Below, in pieces: positions 1-7,944 of a stretch of DNA of 43,953 bases; within the stretch, counting starts at the first letter, position 1; the number at the start of each line of letters is the position of its first letter. The stretch is from Nitrospirota bacterium (GTDB lineage Bacteria; Nitrospirota; Nitrospiria; 2-01-FULL-66-17). Below the pieces are notes generated by a model. The model saw nothing but the letters and a program-made list of their open reading frames with translations, searched no databases and was not told the origin of the DNA. Where the stretch lies: contig JBFLXB010000031.1 of assembly GCA_040757335.1 (NCBI GenBank), forward strand, positions 1-43,953. The letters are read 5' to 3'. A program made the translations under genes and the position numbers.

Positions 1-501
1 CTTCTGATCCCTGCTCAAGCCCGTTGGCAGAGCCATGCCCCGCAACAAGCCCTCGATGCCCGACGCGTTCAGTCGGACCTGGCCAACCGCTGTTTTGATC
101 ACTTGGTGTTGGCTGTGAAGCGCTCTAAGCGCCTCTTGGCTCGGCGCCCCTTGCTCGATGGCACGCGCCAGCCGATCCACGGCTCGTCGGCCCTCTTCCA
201 GCTCGCGGCTGCTCTGGGCAACCGCCTGCTCTAGGCTCTTGAGTAGGCCGGTAAGTTGCGCCTGGAACGCGTCGCCGTCCCGTGCCGATCGGACCTGCTC
301 TTTGATGAATCTCAGATTCTTTTCAAAGCCCTCCGGCGCGCTCGGGGCTTTGGGCTGAGATGCCGTGGCAGAGGTGACGCGCGCGGTCGGCAGGTCCTGC
401 GCCGCCAGGGCGTAGTTCCACGGCTCGATCGAAAACCACGTGAAGAAGACCAGCACAACAGCCGCGATCGGTCGAAGGCGGCGCAAGAACAAGGGGTGCA
501 T
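1..501 (-). CDS. N-terminal part of an exported coiled-coil protein (runs off left edge)
   Basis: An open frame runs from an ATG at 499-501 leftwards to the window edge without a stop (167 codons seen), so the gene is truncated by the window and not shown to be broken. Residues 1-34 form a signal peptide: basic start (RRLR), hydrophobic stretch (IAAVVLVFFTWF), then an ALAAQ cleavage region. From about residue 50 the chain is charged and helical, rich in E, Q, R and L, as expected of a periplasmic coiled-coil region. No catalytic motif lies in the visible part. The signal-peptide style (IEPWNYALAAQ) reminds me of large secreted transglutaminase or RHS-type proteins, but the visible part cannot prove that. 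Coding is supported by the unbroken frame and the signal peptide; function is unknown. Confidence 0.7.
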   Translation of the reverse strand, partial: MHPLFLRRLRPIAAVVLVFFTWFSIEPWNYALAAQDLPTARVTSATASQPKAPSAPEGFEKNLRFIKEQVRSARDGDAFQAQLTGLLKSLEQAVAQSSRELEEGRRAVDRLARAIEQGAPSQEALRALHSQHQVIKTAVGQVRLNASGIEGLLRGMALPTGLSRDQK

Positions 502-751
502 GGGGCCCCAAAGGAGTAGCCGGGAATATAAATACCTTACCGGAGAATGTCAATCAGGAATTTCACACGGCCGTTGTCCCCCCGGTCACGACCGGGATAC
601 TCATCACTAGCCCTCTTGCCGGACTTCGTGAATCCAATATAAAAGTACAAGGACCGTGCCCGAGCCGCCGTGCATCTCCCCGAACGTCCTGTGGCAGAAA
701 TTTGCTGTGGATATTTGAGAGGTTCCTTTGCTGAATCAGGGAGATCGATGT

Positions 752-788
752 GTCGCAATCCCCTTCAGGGAATCAGCGATTTTAAAAC
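752..788. repeat. Solitary CRISPR-repeat-like sequence (37 bp)
   Basis: The 37 bases begin GTCGCAATCCCC and end GATTTTAAAAC. They hold a short internal inverted repeat (TCCC, loop CTTCA, GGGA). The length, the CAATCCC...GGGA core and the A-rich end finishing in AAAC resemble direct repeats of type I/III CRISPR arrays. Only one copy is visible: no second copy occurs at repeat-plus-spacer distance on either side, and no cas gene is in the window. It is therefore not called an array. It may be an orphan or decayed repeat, or chance. Confidence 0.35.
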
Positions 789-824
789 GACGATTAACCG
801 ATTCAGTCCGTTAGTATCCTGCGG

Positions 825-851
825 CGACAAATTTGCCCGACAAATTTGTCG
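825..851. repeat. Short palindromic repeat
   Basis: The 14-bp sequence at 838-851 (CGACAAATTTGTCG) is a perfect palindrome. It is preceded 13 bp upstream by an 11-bp direct copy of its first part (825-835). A close variant, GTAGCGACAAATTG, occurs at 42740-42753. It could be an operator for a dimeric regulator or a remnant of a dispersed repeat; nothing here decides which. Confidence 0.4.
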
Positions 852-870
852 CTACCGACGAATTGCGCGC

Positions 871-1422
871 CTACGATTCAGTCCTATAACCAGAAACGCC
901 ATTTTCAGTCCCAGCCATATCACCCTCCCTCCCTAACCGTGCGTCGCTCTTCCCCTCATTCTGACGGCACACATGACTCCTGATCGTGGTTTGAAATGAA
1001 AACGCGCCTTGATCAGTACGAATGTTCAACCGGAAGGCACGCCCACCCCACCATCCTAACTGCTCACGAACAGCTCGAACCTCGTTCCATGGGCTTTGGA
1101 TTCGAGTTAGCAGTTGGATTTGCCCTCGACGCCTTCTGGTCCTTTGGTATACGAGCCCCTCATCACTGAGCGTCAGCGACGTGCTCGTAGCTCTGATCAT
1201 CACCTCTACATAGAGATAGCCAGCCGCACCCAGCACTATAGCGGCCATCATTCCCAATAGAATCGCTGAATAATTCAGGGTTCCCTTGGCCCAGCCGATC
1301 CCGACGAATAGAGTTCCAAAAGGGATGGCGATGCCCAAGATGAACGCGATCGCCCAATGCTTAGCCTCCGAGCGCGCTTCTTCTACGCAGCCCAGGAACG
1401 GGCGGAACTCACGACGGTCCAT
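871..1422 (-). CDS. Two-helix membrane protein with PH-like domain
   Basis: A 183-residue protein if translation starts at the ATG at 1420-1422 (MDRREFRPF); seven upstream codons are also open. Two hydrophobic helices follow at about residues 25-45 and 53-75. The remainder is a strand-rich soluble part with alternating hydrophobic residues and a WNEVRAVRE segment. This layout, two N-terminal helices then a beta-rich domain, is that of small bacterial PH-like membrane proteins. The last 35 residues are polar and unlike the domain, so the tail may be poorly conserved. It is divergent from the gene at 1569, and the 146-bp gap should carry both promoters. No function can be assigned. Confidence 0.65.
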   Translation of the reverse strand: MDRREFRPFLGCVEEARSEAKHWAIAFILGIAIPFGTLFVGIGWAKGTLNYSAILLGMMAAIVLGAAGYLYVEVMIRATSTSLTLSDEGLVYQRTRRRRGQIQLLTRIQSPWNEVRAVREQLGWWGGRAFRLNIRTDQGAFSFQTTIRSHVCRQNEGKSDARLGREGDMAGTENGVSGYRTES

Positions 1423-1568
1423 AACGCTGAATATAAACCACACCCGGCCGATTCGGAAGCCGGTGGGCCTGCACAGCGTGACGACCGCCGTTGGGTTCCC
1501 GCCTTCTTGCTTGATTAGGACGCGACAGAATCAGCGGCTATACTTCTGAAGGGTGCAGGGGGCTGGCC

Positions 1569-3512
1569 TTGAGAACACCCTTGTGGGTTGTTCTGATCGG
1601 CGTGGTTCAGGGCGCGTTGCTCGCCGAGGGGCAACTGCTGGCGGCTCGCAACGTTTGGCCGGTCGAGACCTTTACTGGCTTGATTATCTGGTTCACCCTC
1701 GTCGTCGGTCTTGGCTTTAGTCTGCAACTCCTCATCCGCTTTGTCGCCACGATCCGCTTTTGGCTGGTGTTCGGCACGGTCGCCCTGGTCCTCGGCGGAC
1801 TGGCTTGGTATACGGGGCAGACCATCCCCTCACCGAAGCACGCCTCGCTCATCCTGAGGCCTTTCGCGTTTACGACCGGTATGGGCCTCTTGATCATCTT
1901 GACGGTGGCTCGAGCGAGGCTGGCGAGCGACGGTGTTCCGACCCGGTATCATGACCTCTTCGATCATGCGTTGGAGACCCTGTTCCTCGTGGCTTTGGCC
2001 GTCTGGTTTATCGCCACGTATGCGATCGGACTCCTCGTAATTGGCGTGTTTGTCCAAGCATGGCTGGTAGCGACAGGCATTTTGTCGTCCGTTTATATGC
2101 CGGTCTTGAAGGCCACGTTCCTATACCCCTTTGCCGGTCTGTTCTCAGGAATGGCGATTGCGCTGGGCCAAAGTTCGACGCACCTGATGCCAACGCTGCG
2201 CCATGCCCTGCTCAAGTCGTGTACCTGGAGCCTCCCCGTGCTCGCACTGGCCCAATTCGGCGTCGCGATCACTATGCTGGCGGTTTCTCAAGAATGGATG
2301 TTCCTTCCGTCGTCATTCAAATATTCGTCATTCAAATACCTTGTGTTCGTATGGGCAGCAGTGGCTCAGGTACTGACTCTTCTTGCAATCAACGGAGTGT
2401 ATCAGGGTGGCGAAGCGACTGAGCCTCTGCCGCGCGTCACCCGAGGGTCGACTACGATTGTGATTATTCTGGGCCTCTTAAACTGCATGTTGTATCTGCA
2501 ATGGCTGACGACCACGATCAGGGGGCCGGAATGGACCCTGGGACCCGCATGGATCAGTGTGTTCGAATTCCTCGTTGCACTCACTCTGACCGGATACCTC
2601 ATTGCTGCTGTCGAGCGGAATCGACCGTGGATGCGGCTGGTGGCGCCGGTCAACGTTGCCGTGGCCTCGGTGATCGTCGTGCTTGCCGGGCTCATCAACA
2701 CGCCGGTACTTGACCCCAAACGAATCGTGGTAGCCTACCAGCTCCATCGTGTGCTGGATAGCGCCCGTTTTCAGCCGTCGGTGCTCTTCTGGTCCGGCAG
2801 CTACGAGTTCTTCTCCCTGGGACAGGCAGGGCTCGATGCCGTGAGCCGACTGGCACGCGTCGAACAGCATCCGCGAGCCGAAACGATCCGGAGCATCGCG
2901 GGGAACGCGCTCAAAAATCTCCAGTGCGGCATGAAGCCGCTCCGCGGGTCCGGCGCGCCGGCCTCCACTCCTGAAGGAAACGGCCGCGTATATCTGGCGG
3001 CCCTGGACATAGCCTCGATCCCGCGCGTCGCAGAACTAGCTCGGTATTATCAGCAGGACCTCAACCTCTCGGTCGAGACCCTACTGGATGTTCCTCTGTT
3101 CGAAATCGCGGACGAGATAGGCGTCGCGTGGGACGACGATAGCGATCAGCTCGTGGCCGAAGAGGCGGTTACGCTCATGACCAGGCAGTTTGCGGTCGTG
3201 GCCGATGATCAGGATTCGATCTTGATCGGCCTGACCGTTCTTGACATGTACATTCGCGACTCCGCGTGGCGCTTCGCCTTTTCCTTCCGAGACCAAGACC
3301 GGTTCGCGATCGTCTCAAGCCATCGGATGGATCCCGCCACCTTCAGGGATGCCCCGAATGAGGAACTGTTGGTGCGACGCATTCGCAAGATGATAACGAA
3401 AAACATCGGCATGCTCTATTATCGGCTTCCCGAAAGCGAGTACCGGAACAGTGTGATGTGCGGACCAATCACGGATATCGAAGATCTAGATTTGATCGGC
3501 GAGCGTTTCTAG
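1569..3512 (+). CDS. DUF4153-like membrane protein fused to a degenerate archaemetzincin-like domain
   Basis: A 647-residue protein starting at a TTG preceded by a purine-rich AGGGGG six to seven bases upstream. Residues 1-375 contain about ten transmembrane helices. After the last helix the INTPVLDPKRIVVAYQLHR segment and a helical repeat-like stretch (about 377-455) resemble the ends of DUF4153/DUF4173 integral membrane proteins. Residues about 472-647 form a soluble domain whose order of segments (ILIGLTVLDMYI, FAIVSSHRM, then a helix) recalls archaemetzincin-type zincins. Where the HExxHxxGxxH zinc site should be, the sequence reads KMITKNIGMLYYR (607-619), so the zinc ligands and catalytic Glu are absent. 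A sensory or scaffold role is inferred rather than proteolysis. The family link is by pattern, not by search. Confidence 0.75.
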   Translation: MRTPLWVVLIGVVQGALLAEGQLLAARNVWPVETFTGLIIWFTLVVGLGFSLQLLIRFVATIRFWLVFGTVALVLGGLAWYTGQTIPSPKHASLILRPFAFTTGMGLLIILTVARARLASDGVPTRYHDLFDHALETLFLVALAVWFIATYAIGLLVIGVFVQAWLVATGILSSVYMPVLKATFLYPFAGLFSGMAIALGQSSTHLMPTLRHALLKSCTWSLPVLALAQFGVAITMLAVSQEWMFLPSSFKYSSFKYLVFVWAAVAQVLTLLAINGVYQGGEATEPLPRVTRGSTTIVIILGLLNCMLYLQWLTTTIRGPEWTLGPAWISVFEFLVALTLTGYLIAAVERNRPWMRLVAPVNVAVASVIVVLAGLINTPVLDPKRIVVAYQLHRVLDSARFQPSVLFWSGSYEFFSLGQAGLDAVSRLARVEQHPRAETIRSIAGNALKNLQCGMKPLRGSGAPASTPEGNGRVYLAALDIASIPRVAELARYYQQDLNLSVETLLDVPLFEIADEIGVAWDDDSDQLVAEEAVTLMTRQFAVVADDQDSILIGLTVLDMYIRDSAWRFAFSFRDQDRFAIVSSHRMDPATFRDAPNEELLVRRIRKMITKNIGMLYYRLPESEYRNSVMCGPITDIEDLDLIGERF

Positions 3513-3763
3513 CGAGTTCTCAAGCCGAAACCAACGATATCTCCATTCTGATCCTGGGCCTCTCTGTCGCCAAATGACGCCCCGCATCGGGTGCGCGCGC
3601 TTCGTCTCTCAGCGGCCAGCGAAACGCACGTTGCATATCCCGACGTGAACCCCCGCACCGTTGACTCTCCGATCCACCATCGCGACAATAGAAAAACCTC
3701 CTCCGAACAGTGATACTGGGAGCGTACGGAGTGACGTGCAACAGGGCGCCGGAGGCGCGTTTC

Positions 3764-4174
3764 ATGTCGATCAGAACGCTCGCTGCGATCACGCTGCTGG
3801 TCGTCGCGCCGTGGGGATGTGCGGGCGCGCCGGAGCCCGCCCCGGTGACGATTCCCCCTGAACGCGTGGAGCAACTCATTCGGGCGCTGTCGACCCCGGT
3901 CGATCGGCCCCCGATGCTGAAGGATCCGGTCGCGCACCCCTACTATCCGAAAGAAGTGATCCCCGACAAACGGCCAGGGCTGGTCCTGCTCAAAATCGAC
4001 GTCGATGCCCAGGGTCGCGTGACTGCGGTCGAGGTGATCGAGTCCACGGCGTTGATCTTCGAGTCGCAAGCACGGCAGGCCGCTCGCCAATGGTCCTTCG
4101 AGCCCGCGCAACGGGACGGCGTGGCCGTGCCCGCCACGATCGTCGTACCTGTGGAGTTTAGCGAGAGAGAGTAA
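3764..4174 (+). CDS. TonB C-terminal domain protein, exported
   Basis: The ATG at 3764 is preceded by GGAGG eight bases upstream, which selects this start over the longer frame. The 136-residue product has a signal sequence ending near Cys19 (APWGC), a poor match to a lipobox but possibly a lipidation site. Residues about 55-136 form a TonB-C type fold: YYPKEVIPDKRPGLVLLKI, VDAQGRVTAVEVIES, then ARQAARQWSFEPAQRDG with the WxFxPA signature, closing on a hydrophobic strand. In TonB proteins this domain docks to outer-membrane transporters. Here there is no Pro-rich spacer or ordinary TonB anchor, so it is more likely a periplasmic TonB-domain protein. It is convergent with the cupredoxin gene. 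Confidence 0.8.
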   Translation: MSIRTLAAITLLVVAPWGCAGAPEPAPVTIPPERVEQLIRALSTPVDRPPMLKDPVAHPYYPKEVIPDKRPGLVLLKIDVDAQGRVTAVEVIESTALIFESQARQAARQWSFEPAQRDGVAVPATIVVPVEFSERE

Positions 4175-4199
4175 GCGTCTGGCGACTCACGAACGAGCC

Positions 4200-4619
4200 C
4201 TATCGCACGATCAGCGTGCCCTTCATCCCCGACTCATGATGGGACACCGGAACCTCCGCATCGCAGCGGAATCCAAATTCCCCCGCTTTCTTGGGTGTAA
4301 AGCGCAGCACCACCGTGGCACCCGGTAACACTTCGAGTTCCTCGACGCCATGAACGAGCGCAATCGTGCCCTTGGTTTCCAGATCCACGGTCACGTCCGA
4401 CAAGACATCGCTCACGAATTCATGGAGGACCTTGCCCGAGTTGACCAGGTGCAGTTCAACCGGCTTGCCGCTTTGGACCTCGACTCGAGCGGGTTCGTAC
4501 TTGTATTCAGTCAATGTGATCGTAACTTCCTGCGGAGCCGGCGGCGTGGTTCGCTCATCCGCCAGGGCGACGGCAGGAATGACCGCTGTCAGTACTCCAA
4601 ACAGAATCCAATACTTCAT
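4200..4619 (-). CDS. Periplasmic cupredoxin (blue copper) protein
   Basis: The 139-residue protein starts at ATG 4617-4619 (MKYWILFGV), with a signal peptide through about residue 20 (AVALA). The mature part is a beta-sandwich cupredoxin. Candidate copper ligands are His66 (KVLHEF), Cys119 (FRCDAE), His127/His128 (SHHESG) and Met132, the usual His...Cys...His...Met order. Its start overlaps the stop of the upstream four-helix membrane gene by 4 nt (ATGA), so the two are translationally coupled. Function is inferred as a periplasmic electron carrier or copper-binding partner of the flavin protein encoded two genes upstream. A frame extending upstream to 4748 overlaps that gene and is not the likely start. 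Confidence 0.85.
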   Translation of the reverse strand: MKYWILFGVLTAVIPAVALADERTTPPAPQEVTITLTEYKYEPARVEVQSGKPVELHLVNSGKVLHEFVSDVLSDVTVDLETKGTIALVHGVEELEVLPGATVVLRFTPKKAGEFGFRCDAEVPVSHHESGMKGTLIVR

Positions 4620-5110
4620 CGCTTCGCTCCCTTTCCCCACATGTCCAACAACGGCACCCCGATCAACACAATCGCGGTGCCCGTCATCACCACCCAGCTC
4701 GTGACCTGCAATAAGGCGAACCCTGGCGCCGCGAACCGAATCAGCCACGGCGAAGCCAAGTCGCTGAACGTGCCCGCAAACGCCAGCGCCACAACGGTTC
4801 GTTTGAATGAGCGGCCCACCGAGGTCGCGACAAACAGATGCGTCAACACCAACAACATGATCCCTTCGATAAAGGCGTGAAAGTGCATCTCTTCCAACAT
4901 CTGTCCCACCGGCCGGGGAAACAGATCCCCGTTGTCTGTACCCCGGTAGTGCTCGACAATCTGCTGATACTGCGGACCAACCCTGGTGAGCGCGATGGCG
5001 ACGAGCGTGAAATAACCGACCGCCGCAAACACCAGGAAGCCGGTGTAAATCGCTTTGACCTCGAAGGGGCTGTTCCGGATCTGGAAACCGTTGCGGGAGA
5101 AGTCCTTCAC
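4616..5110 (-). CDS. Four-helix membrane protein of the flavin/cupredoxin operon
   Basis: A 164-residue integral membrane protein with four predicted helices (about 20-43, 78-98, 104-124 and 130-155). It starts with a GTG whose bases overlap the stop of the ApbE/FMN gene (GTGA) and ends overlapping the cupredoxin start (ATGA), so it sits in a tightly coupled operon. Helix 2 begins with MHFHAF and ends with THLF, giving His76, His78 and His91. Histidines spaced along one membrane helix could ligate haem or metal, but no family signature is recognised. The 30-residue loop between helices 1 and 2 is polar and probably periplasmic. A role passing electrons between quinones and the flavin/copper partners is inference from context. 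Confidence 0.8.
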   Translation of the reverse strand: MKDFSRNGFQIRNSPFEVKAIYTGFLVFAAVGYFTLVAIALTRVGPQYQQIVEHYRGTDNGDLFPRPVGQMLEEMHFHAFIEGIMLLVLTHLFVATSVGRSFKRTVVALAFAGTFSDLASPWLIRFAAPGFALLQVTSWVVMTGTAIVLIGVPLLDMWGKGAKR

Positions 5111-6630
5111 GACGCGGTGGCCCCTGCCCCGTACACGACCGCGACCAGCGCCAAGGCTTTCTTCACCGCGTAGGTCGTCGATCGAGACGACAGGCTCGCG
5201 CCGCTGATTCCGTGCACGTCACGACCCAGTTTGAGCGGCGCGGCCAGGGTCTTGCCGGCAAACTGATCGAGAAAACGTTTGGAACGAATTTCCGATCCCT
5301 GCGATTCACGGTAGGTCAACACCTGCACGCCCCGCACAGATCCTTCGGGTGCGACGGCGACCATGAACGTGATCGGCTGTTCTTTGCCGATCACGTTCAA
5401 CACGGTCGCGTAGCCGATCACCCGTCCCTCCCGCTCGCCGACCCAAAACGTCGCCTCGGTATCGCGAATCCGACCGTCCATGAGCGTTTGCATGCGCGCT
5501 CGATGCGCGTCCGTCAGCGCGATGGTCTCATCTCTGAATCGATCGGCGTCCGGCATCAGCACCCGTAGAGCTTCCTCGCGGCTAAGGTAGACCACCGCGA
5601 ACCCGAGGGAAGGACGGATCGCCATGGCCGCAAACATCGCCAGCAGACCGCCGAGCACCCGCCGCCTGCTCACCAGACCGCGCGTTCGTTGTCCCACCAC
5701 CAGTCCCTTCCACCCCGGCGTCTCGACCATCGATAACTGCCGGGTGTCGCGGGCCACGATGAGACCTTGAACGCCCGCGCGGGTCAGGCACTCGACGCCG
5801 GGCTTCGGTCCCAGAACAAAGGCGGCGGTGGACAGAGCGTCCGCTTCCAACGCGCTCCCTGCCACGACCGATGCGCTCAGCGACGCGTCGGCAGGCCACC
5901 CACTCCGCGGGTCGAGGATATGGCCATACGGGGTGCCGCCGAGAATCACCGCCTGCTGATCGTTCGCCGACGTCGCAATGGCGCGGTCGCTGAGCTTGAC
6001 CACTTCGATGAGCCGGTTGGGATCCCGTGGGTTACGGATCCCCACGCGCCATGCCCCTTTTCCCGGTGGACGACCGAGCGCGTAGGTGGTACTTCCGAAA
6101 TGGACGAGCGCCGACGAAACGCCGTAAAGGCTGAGCAGGTGGACGACCCGGTCCACCGCGTACCCTTTGCCCATGGCCCCGAATTCGAGTTCAACCCCGG
6201 GGCACTGATACGCCACCGTGCCCGCGCGGTGATCAACCACGACACGGGTTGTCCCGGTTTTCGACAACGCCTTGCTGAATTCAGCGGCCGGCGGCGGCCC
6301 GTTGCGGTCGTCCTGATTCCGCCAAAGTCTTGTCAGCGGCGCGACCGTTGGATCAACCGCCCCTCCGCTGACTTTCGACAAACGCATCGCTTCGTCAATC
6401 AGCCGCAGCACGTCCGGCGACACATGCACCGGTCCGTACCCTGCCTCGCGATTGAGCCGAGAGACGTCGCTTTGCGGGTCGAATATGCTGAGCCGCTGCT
6501 CAAGGCGCACCGCCTCGTCAAACGCCGCGTCGAGCACCTCCCGGCCTCGCCGCGCGTCAATCCCGACCAACGTAATCTCCAACACGCACCCCATACAGGG
6601 GCGCGCGCCTTTGAGCAGCGGCCCACGCAC
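5107..6630 (-). CDS. ApbE-like FMN transferase fused to an FMN-binding domain
   Basis: A 507-residue fusion. Residues about 11-310 are an ApbE domain (FAD:protein FMN transferase): LSIFDPQSDVSRLN at 47-60, GAMGKGYAVDRV at 151-162, ILDPRSGWP at 238-246 and LEADALSTA at 261-269. Residues about 346-500 are an FMN-binding domain of the RnfG/NqrC type, with the attachment-type motif SGAS at 476-479. Between them lies SRRRVLGGLLAMFAAM (321-336), a twin-arginine-like or membrane-anchor segment. If functional it would leave the ApbE part cytoplasmic and export the flavin domain, whereas most ApbE proteins act outside the membrane; the topology is unresolved. The likely start is GTG at 6628-6630, 8 nt after the porin stop. 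Confidence 0.88.
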   Translation of the reverse strand: MRGPLLKGARPCMGCVLEITLVGIDARRGREVLDAAFDEAVRLEQRLSIFDPQSDVSRLNREAGYGPVHVSPDVLRLIDEAMRLSKVSGGAVDPTVAPLTRLWRNQDDRNGPPPAAEFSKALSKTGTTRVVVDHRAGTVAYQCPGVELEFGAMGKGYAVDRVVHLLSLYGVSSALVHFGSTTYALGRPPGKGAWRVGIRNPRDPNRLIEVVKLSDRAIATSANDQQAVILGGTPYGHILDPRSGWPADASLSASVVAGSALEADALSTAAFVLGPKPGVECLTRAGVQGLIVARDTRQLSMVETPGWKGLVVGQRTRGLVSRRRVLGGLLAMFAAMAIRPSLGFAVVYLSREEALRVLMPDADRFRDETIALTDAHRARMQTLMDGRIRDTEATFWVGEREGRVIGYATVLNVIGKEQPITFMVAVAPEGSVRGVQVLTYRESQGSEIRSKRFLDQFAGKTLAAPLKLGRDVHGISGASLSSRSTTYAVKKALALVAVVYGAGATAS

Positions 6631-6638
6631 GTTACGCC

Positions 6639-7832
6639 TCAGAACTGATACGCCACCCCCAAATTGAACCGGCTGCCGTCGTTGTCGGCGCCGTCTTCCC
6701 AGCTCTCCACGTCGCCCTTCACCGCAACATCCGGTATCGGGTAATACGCCAGTCCCGCGGTCATGACCTGGCGGTCATTGGCGGGGTCAGCGGTGAACCC
6801 GGCCGGAACCGACTCTTGGGTATTGAAGTCTTCGTAGCGGACAAACACCACGACCGCCTGGTTCGTGTCGGAGGCCACCAGCCTGAGGACGTCGTAGGCG
6901 GCTTCAAGGTACCACCCCGTCATCTCCTCTCCGATCGTCTCGGTCGTGAAGGCGCTGATCTGGTCGGCGCCGTCGACCTGGATCATCGTGTACACGCCGC
7001 GCAGGTCAAGGCCCGCCATGCGCAGCCGCGCATCAGCCTCCCAAATCCCGACTCCCGCATCCGACAACGCTGGATTCTTCGTGGTATTGGCACCGCCCTG
7101 GTAGGCCGAGAGTCCCAACTCCACGCCAGGTAGCCCGACGTATTCCAATCGTCCCACCACCGCGAGATCCTCGGAAGGCTGCTCCGCCACGTGTCCGCGC
7201 CCGCCGCGAATCCCGTTCGACGCGGAAAAGCCCTCGGCATTCAAGCCTGAAACGACATACACTCGATATTTGAGCCCCGCCGGAACCGAGCCGAAGAGCC
7301 CAACGCCACCCTCCTGCCAGGTGGTCGGGATGATGGTCCGCTGCACGTACGGCCGCTCCACGCTGTAGAACAGCGGCGGTTCATGAAATTCGTTCAGAGG
7401 ACCGACCGGCATGAGCATGCTGCCGGCGCGCACGTTGAACGCCGGCGTGATGAGAAAATCCAAGTACGCGAATTCGAGTTCGATTTCGGTTGCAGCGTGC
7501 TCAAAGTCCACCTCGGTGTGCACGCTGATGCGGTCGTTGAACTGGTAGCTCACCCCCCACACCATCCGGTGCAAATCCATGATCGCCGGATCGGCATCGT
7601 CGGGAACGCCCGATCCTTCGGGGCTGTTGAAGTGCAACTCGCCGTACCCGTGAAAGCTCAGTTTGCCCCCGCCGGATCCGCCGTGCGACTCCTCTCCACC
7701 GCCCGCTATTTGATCGAGCCGTCCCTCGATCCGATCCAGTCGTTCTGTCACCGACTCCTCCGCCAACGCATTCACCGCCAGCGGCCCTGCAAGCCACACA
7801 CAGATCCCCAGCGCCATCACCATCCTTCGCAT
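6639..7832 (-). CDS. Outer-membrane porin, OprP/OprO-like beta-barrel
   Basis: A 397-residue protein. The ATG at 7830-7832 has GGAGG six bases upstream; an adjacent GTG at 7835 is too close to it. A signal peptide (to about residue 24, ALA) is followed by a short coiled coil (VTERLDRIEGRLDQI), a Gly-rich spacer, then alternating amphipathic strands starting HGYGELHF and ending with a C-terminal Phe (NLGVAYQF), the outer-membrane assembly signal. Features such as DFLITPAFNVRAGSMLMPVG resemble phosphate-selective porin-type proteins, though the substrate cannot be read from sequence. It is the first large gene of the operon with the flavin, membrane and cupredoxin genes, suggesting a shared metal or electron route across the outer membrane. 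Confidence 0.85.
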   Translation of the reverse strand: MRRMVMALGICVWLAGPLAVNALAEESVTERLDRIEGRLDQIAGGGEESHGGSGGGKLSFHGYGELHFNSPEGSGVPDDADPAIMDLHRMVWGVSYQFNDRISVHTEVDFEHAATEIELEFAYLDFLITPAFNVRAGSMLMPVGPLNEFHEPPLFYSVERPYVQRTIIPTTWQEGGVGLFGSVPAGLKYRVYVVSGLNAEGFSASNGIRGGRGHVAEQPSEDLAVVGRLEYVGLPGVELGLSAYQGGANTTKNPALSDAGVGIWEADARLRMAGLDLRGVYTMIQVDGADQISAFTTETIGEEMTGWYLEAAYDVLRLVASDTNQAVVVFVRYEDFNTQESVPAGFTADPANDRQVMTAGLAYYPIPDVAVKGDVESWEDGADNDGSRFNLGVAYQF

Positions 7833-7944
7833 CACGTTCCTCCGTGGGTTAATGGTTCATCGGGCGCTGGGTGCTCGTCGTGCGCGGGGTGCTCGGTACC
7901 TGAAGACCGCTGGCCGCTGTGATGTGTGTTTCGCCCCTTCGATA

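Larger units (their letters stand above)
502..870. other. Non-coding stretch with repeat-like signals
   Basis: No convincing gene lies in these 369 bases; short frames here have no ribosome binding site or recognisable protein. The stretch is less GC-rich than the neighbouring genes. It should hold the promoter of the leftward exported protein (start at 501) and the 3' end region of the membrane protein ending at 871. It contains two structured signals, listed separately: a CRISPR-repeat-like sequence at 752-788 and a palindromic repeat at 825-851. Confidence 0.6.

Noticed and set aside
752-788. Calling a CRISPR array
   Set aside because: Only one repeat-like unit is seen, with no spaced second copy and no cas genes; it is reported as a solitary repeat only.
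670-936. 88-residue frame in the left non-coding region
   Set aside because: No ribosome site or recognisable protein; it crosses the CRISPR-like repeat and palindrome.
5767-6648. 293-residue plus-strand frame opposite the ApbE/FMN gene
   Set aside because: High-GC mirror frame with no ribosome site and arginine/histidine-rich low-complexity content; the minus-strand gene has intact family motifs.
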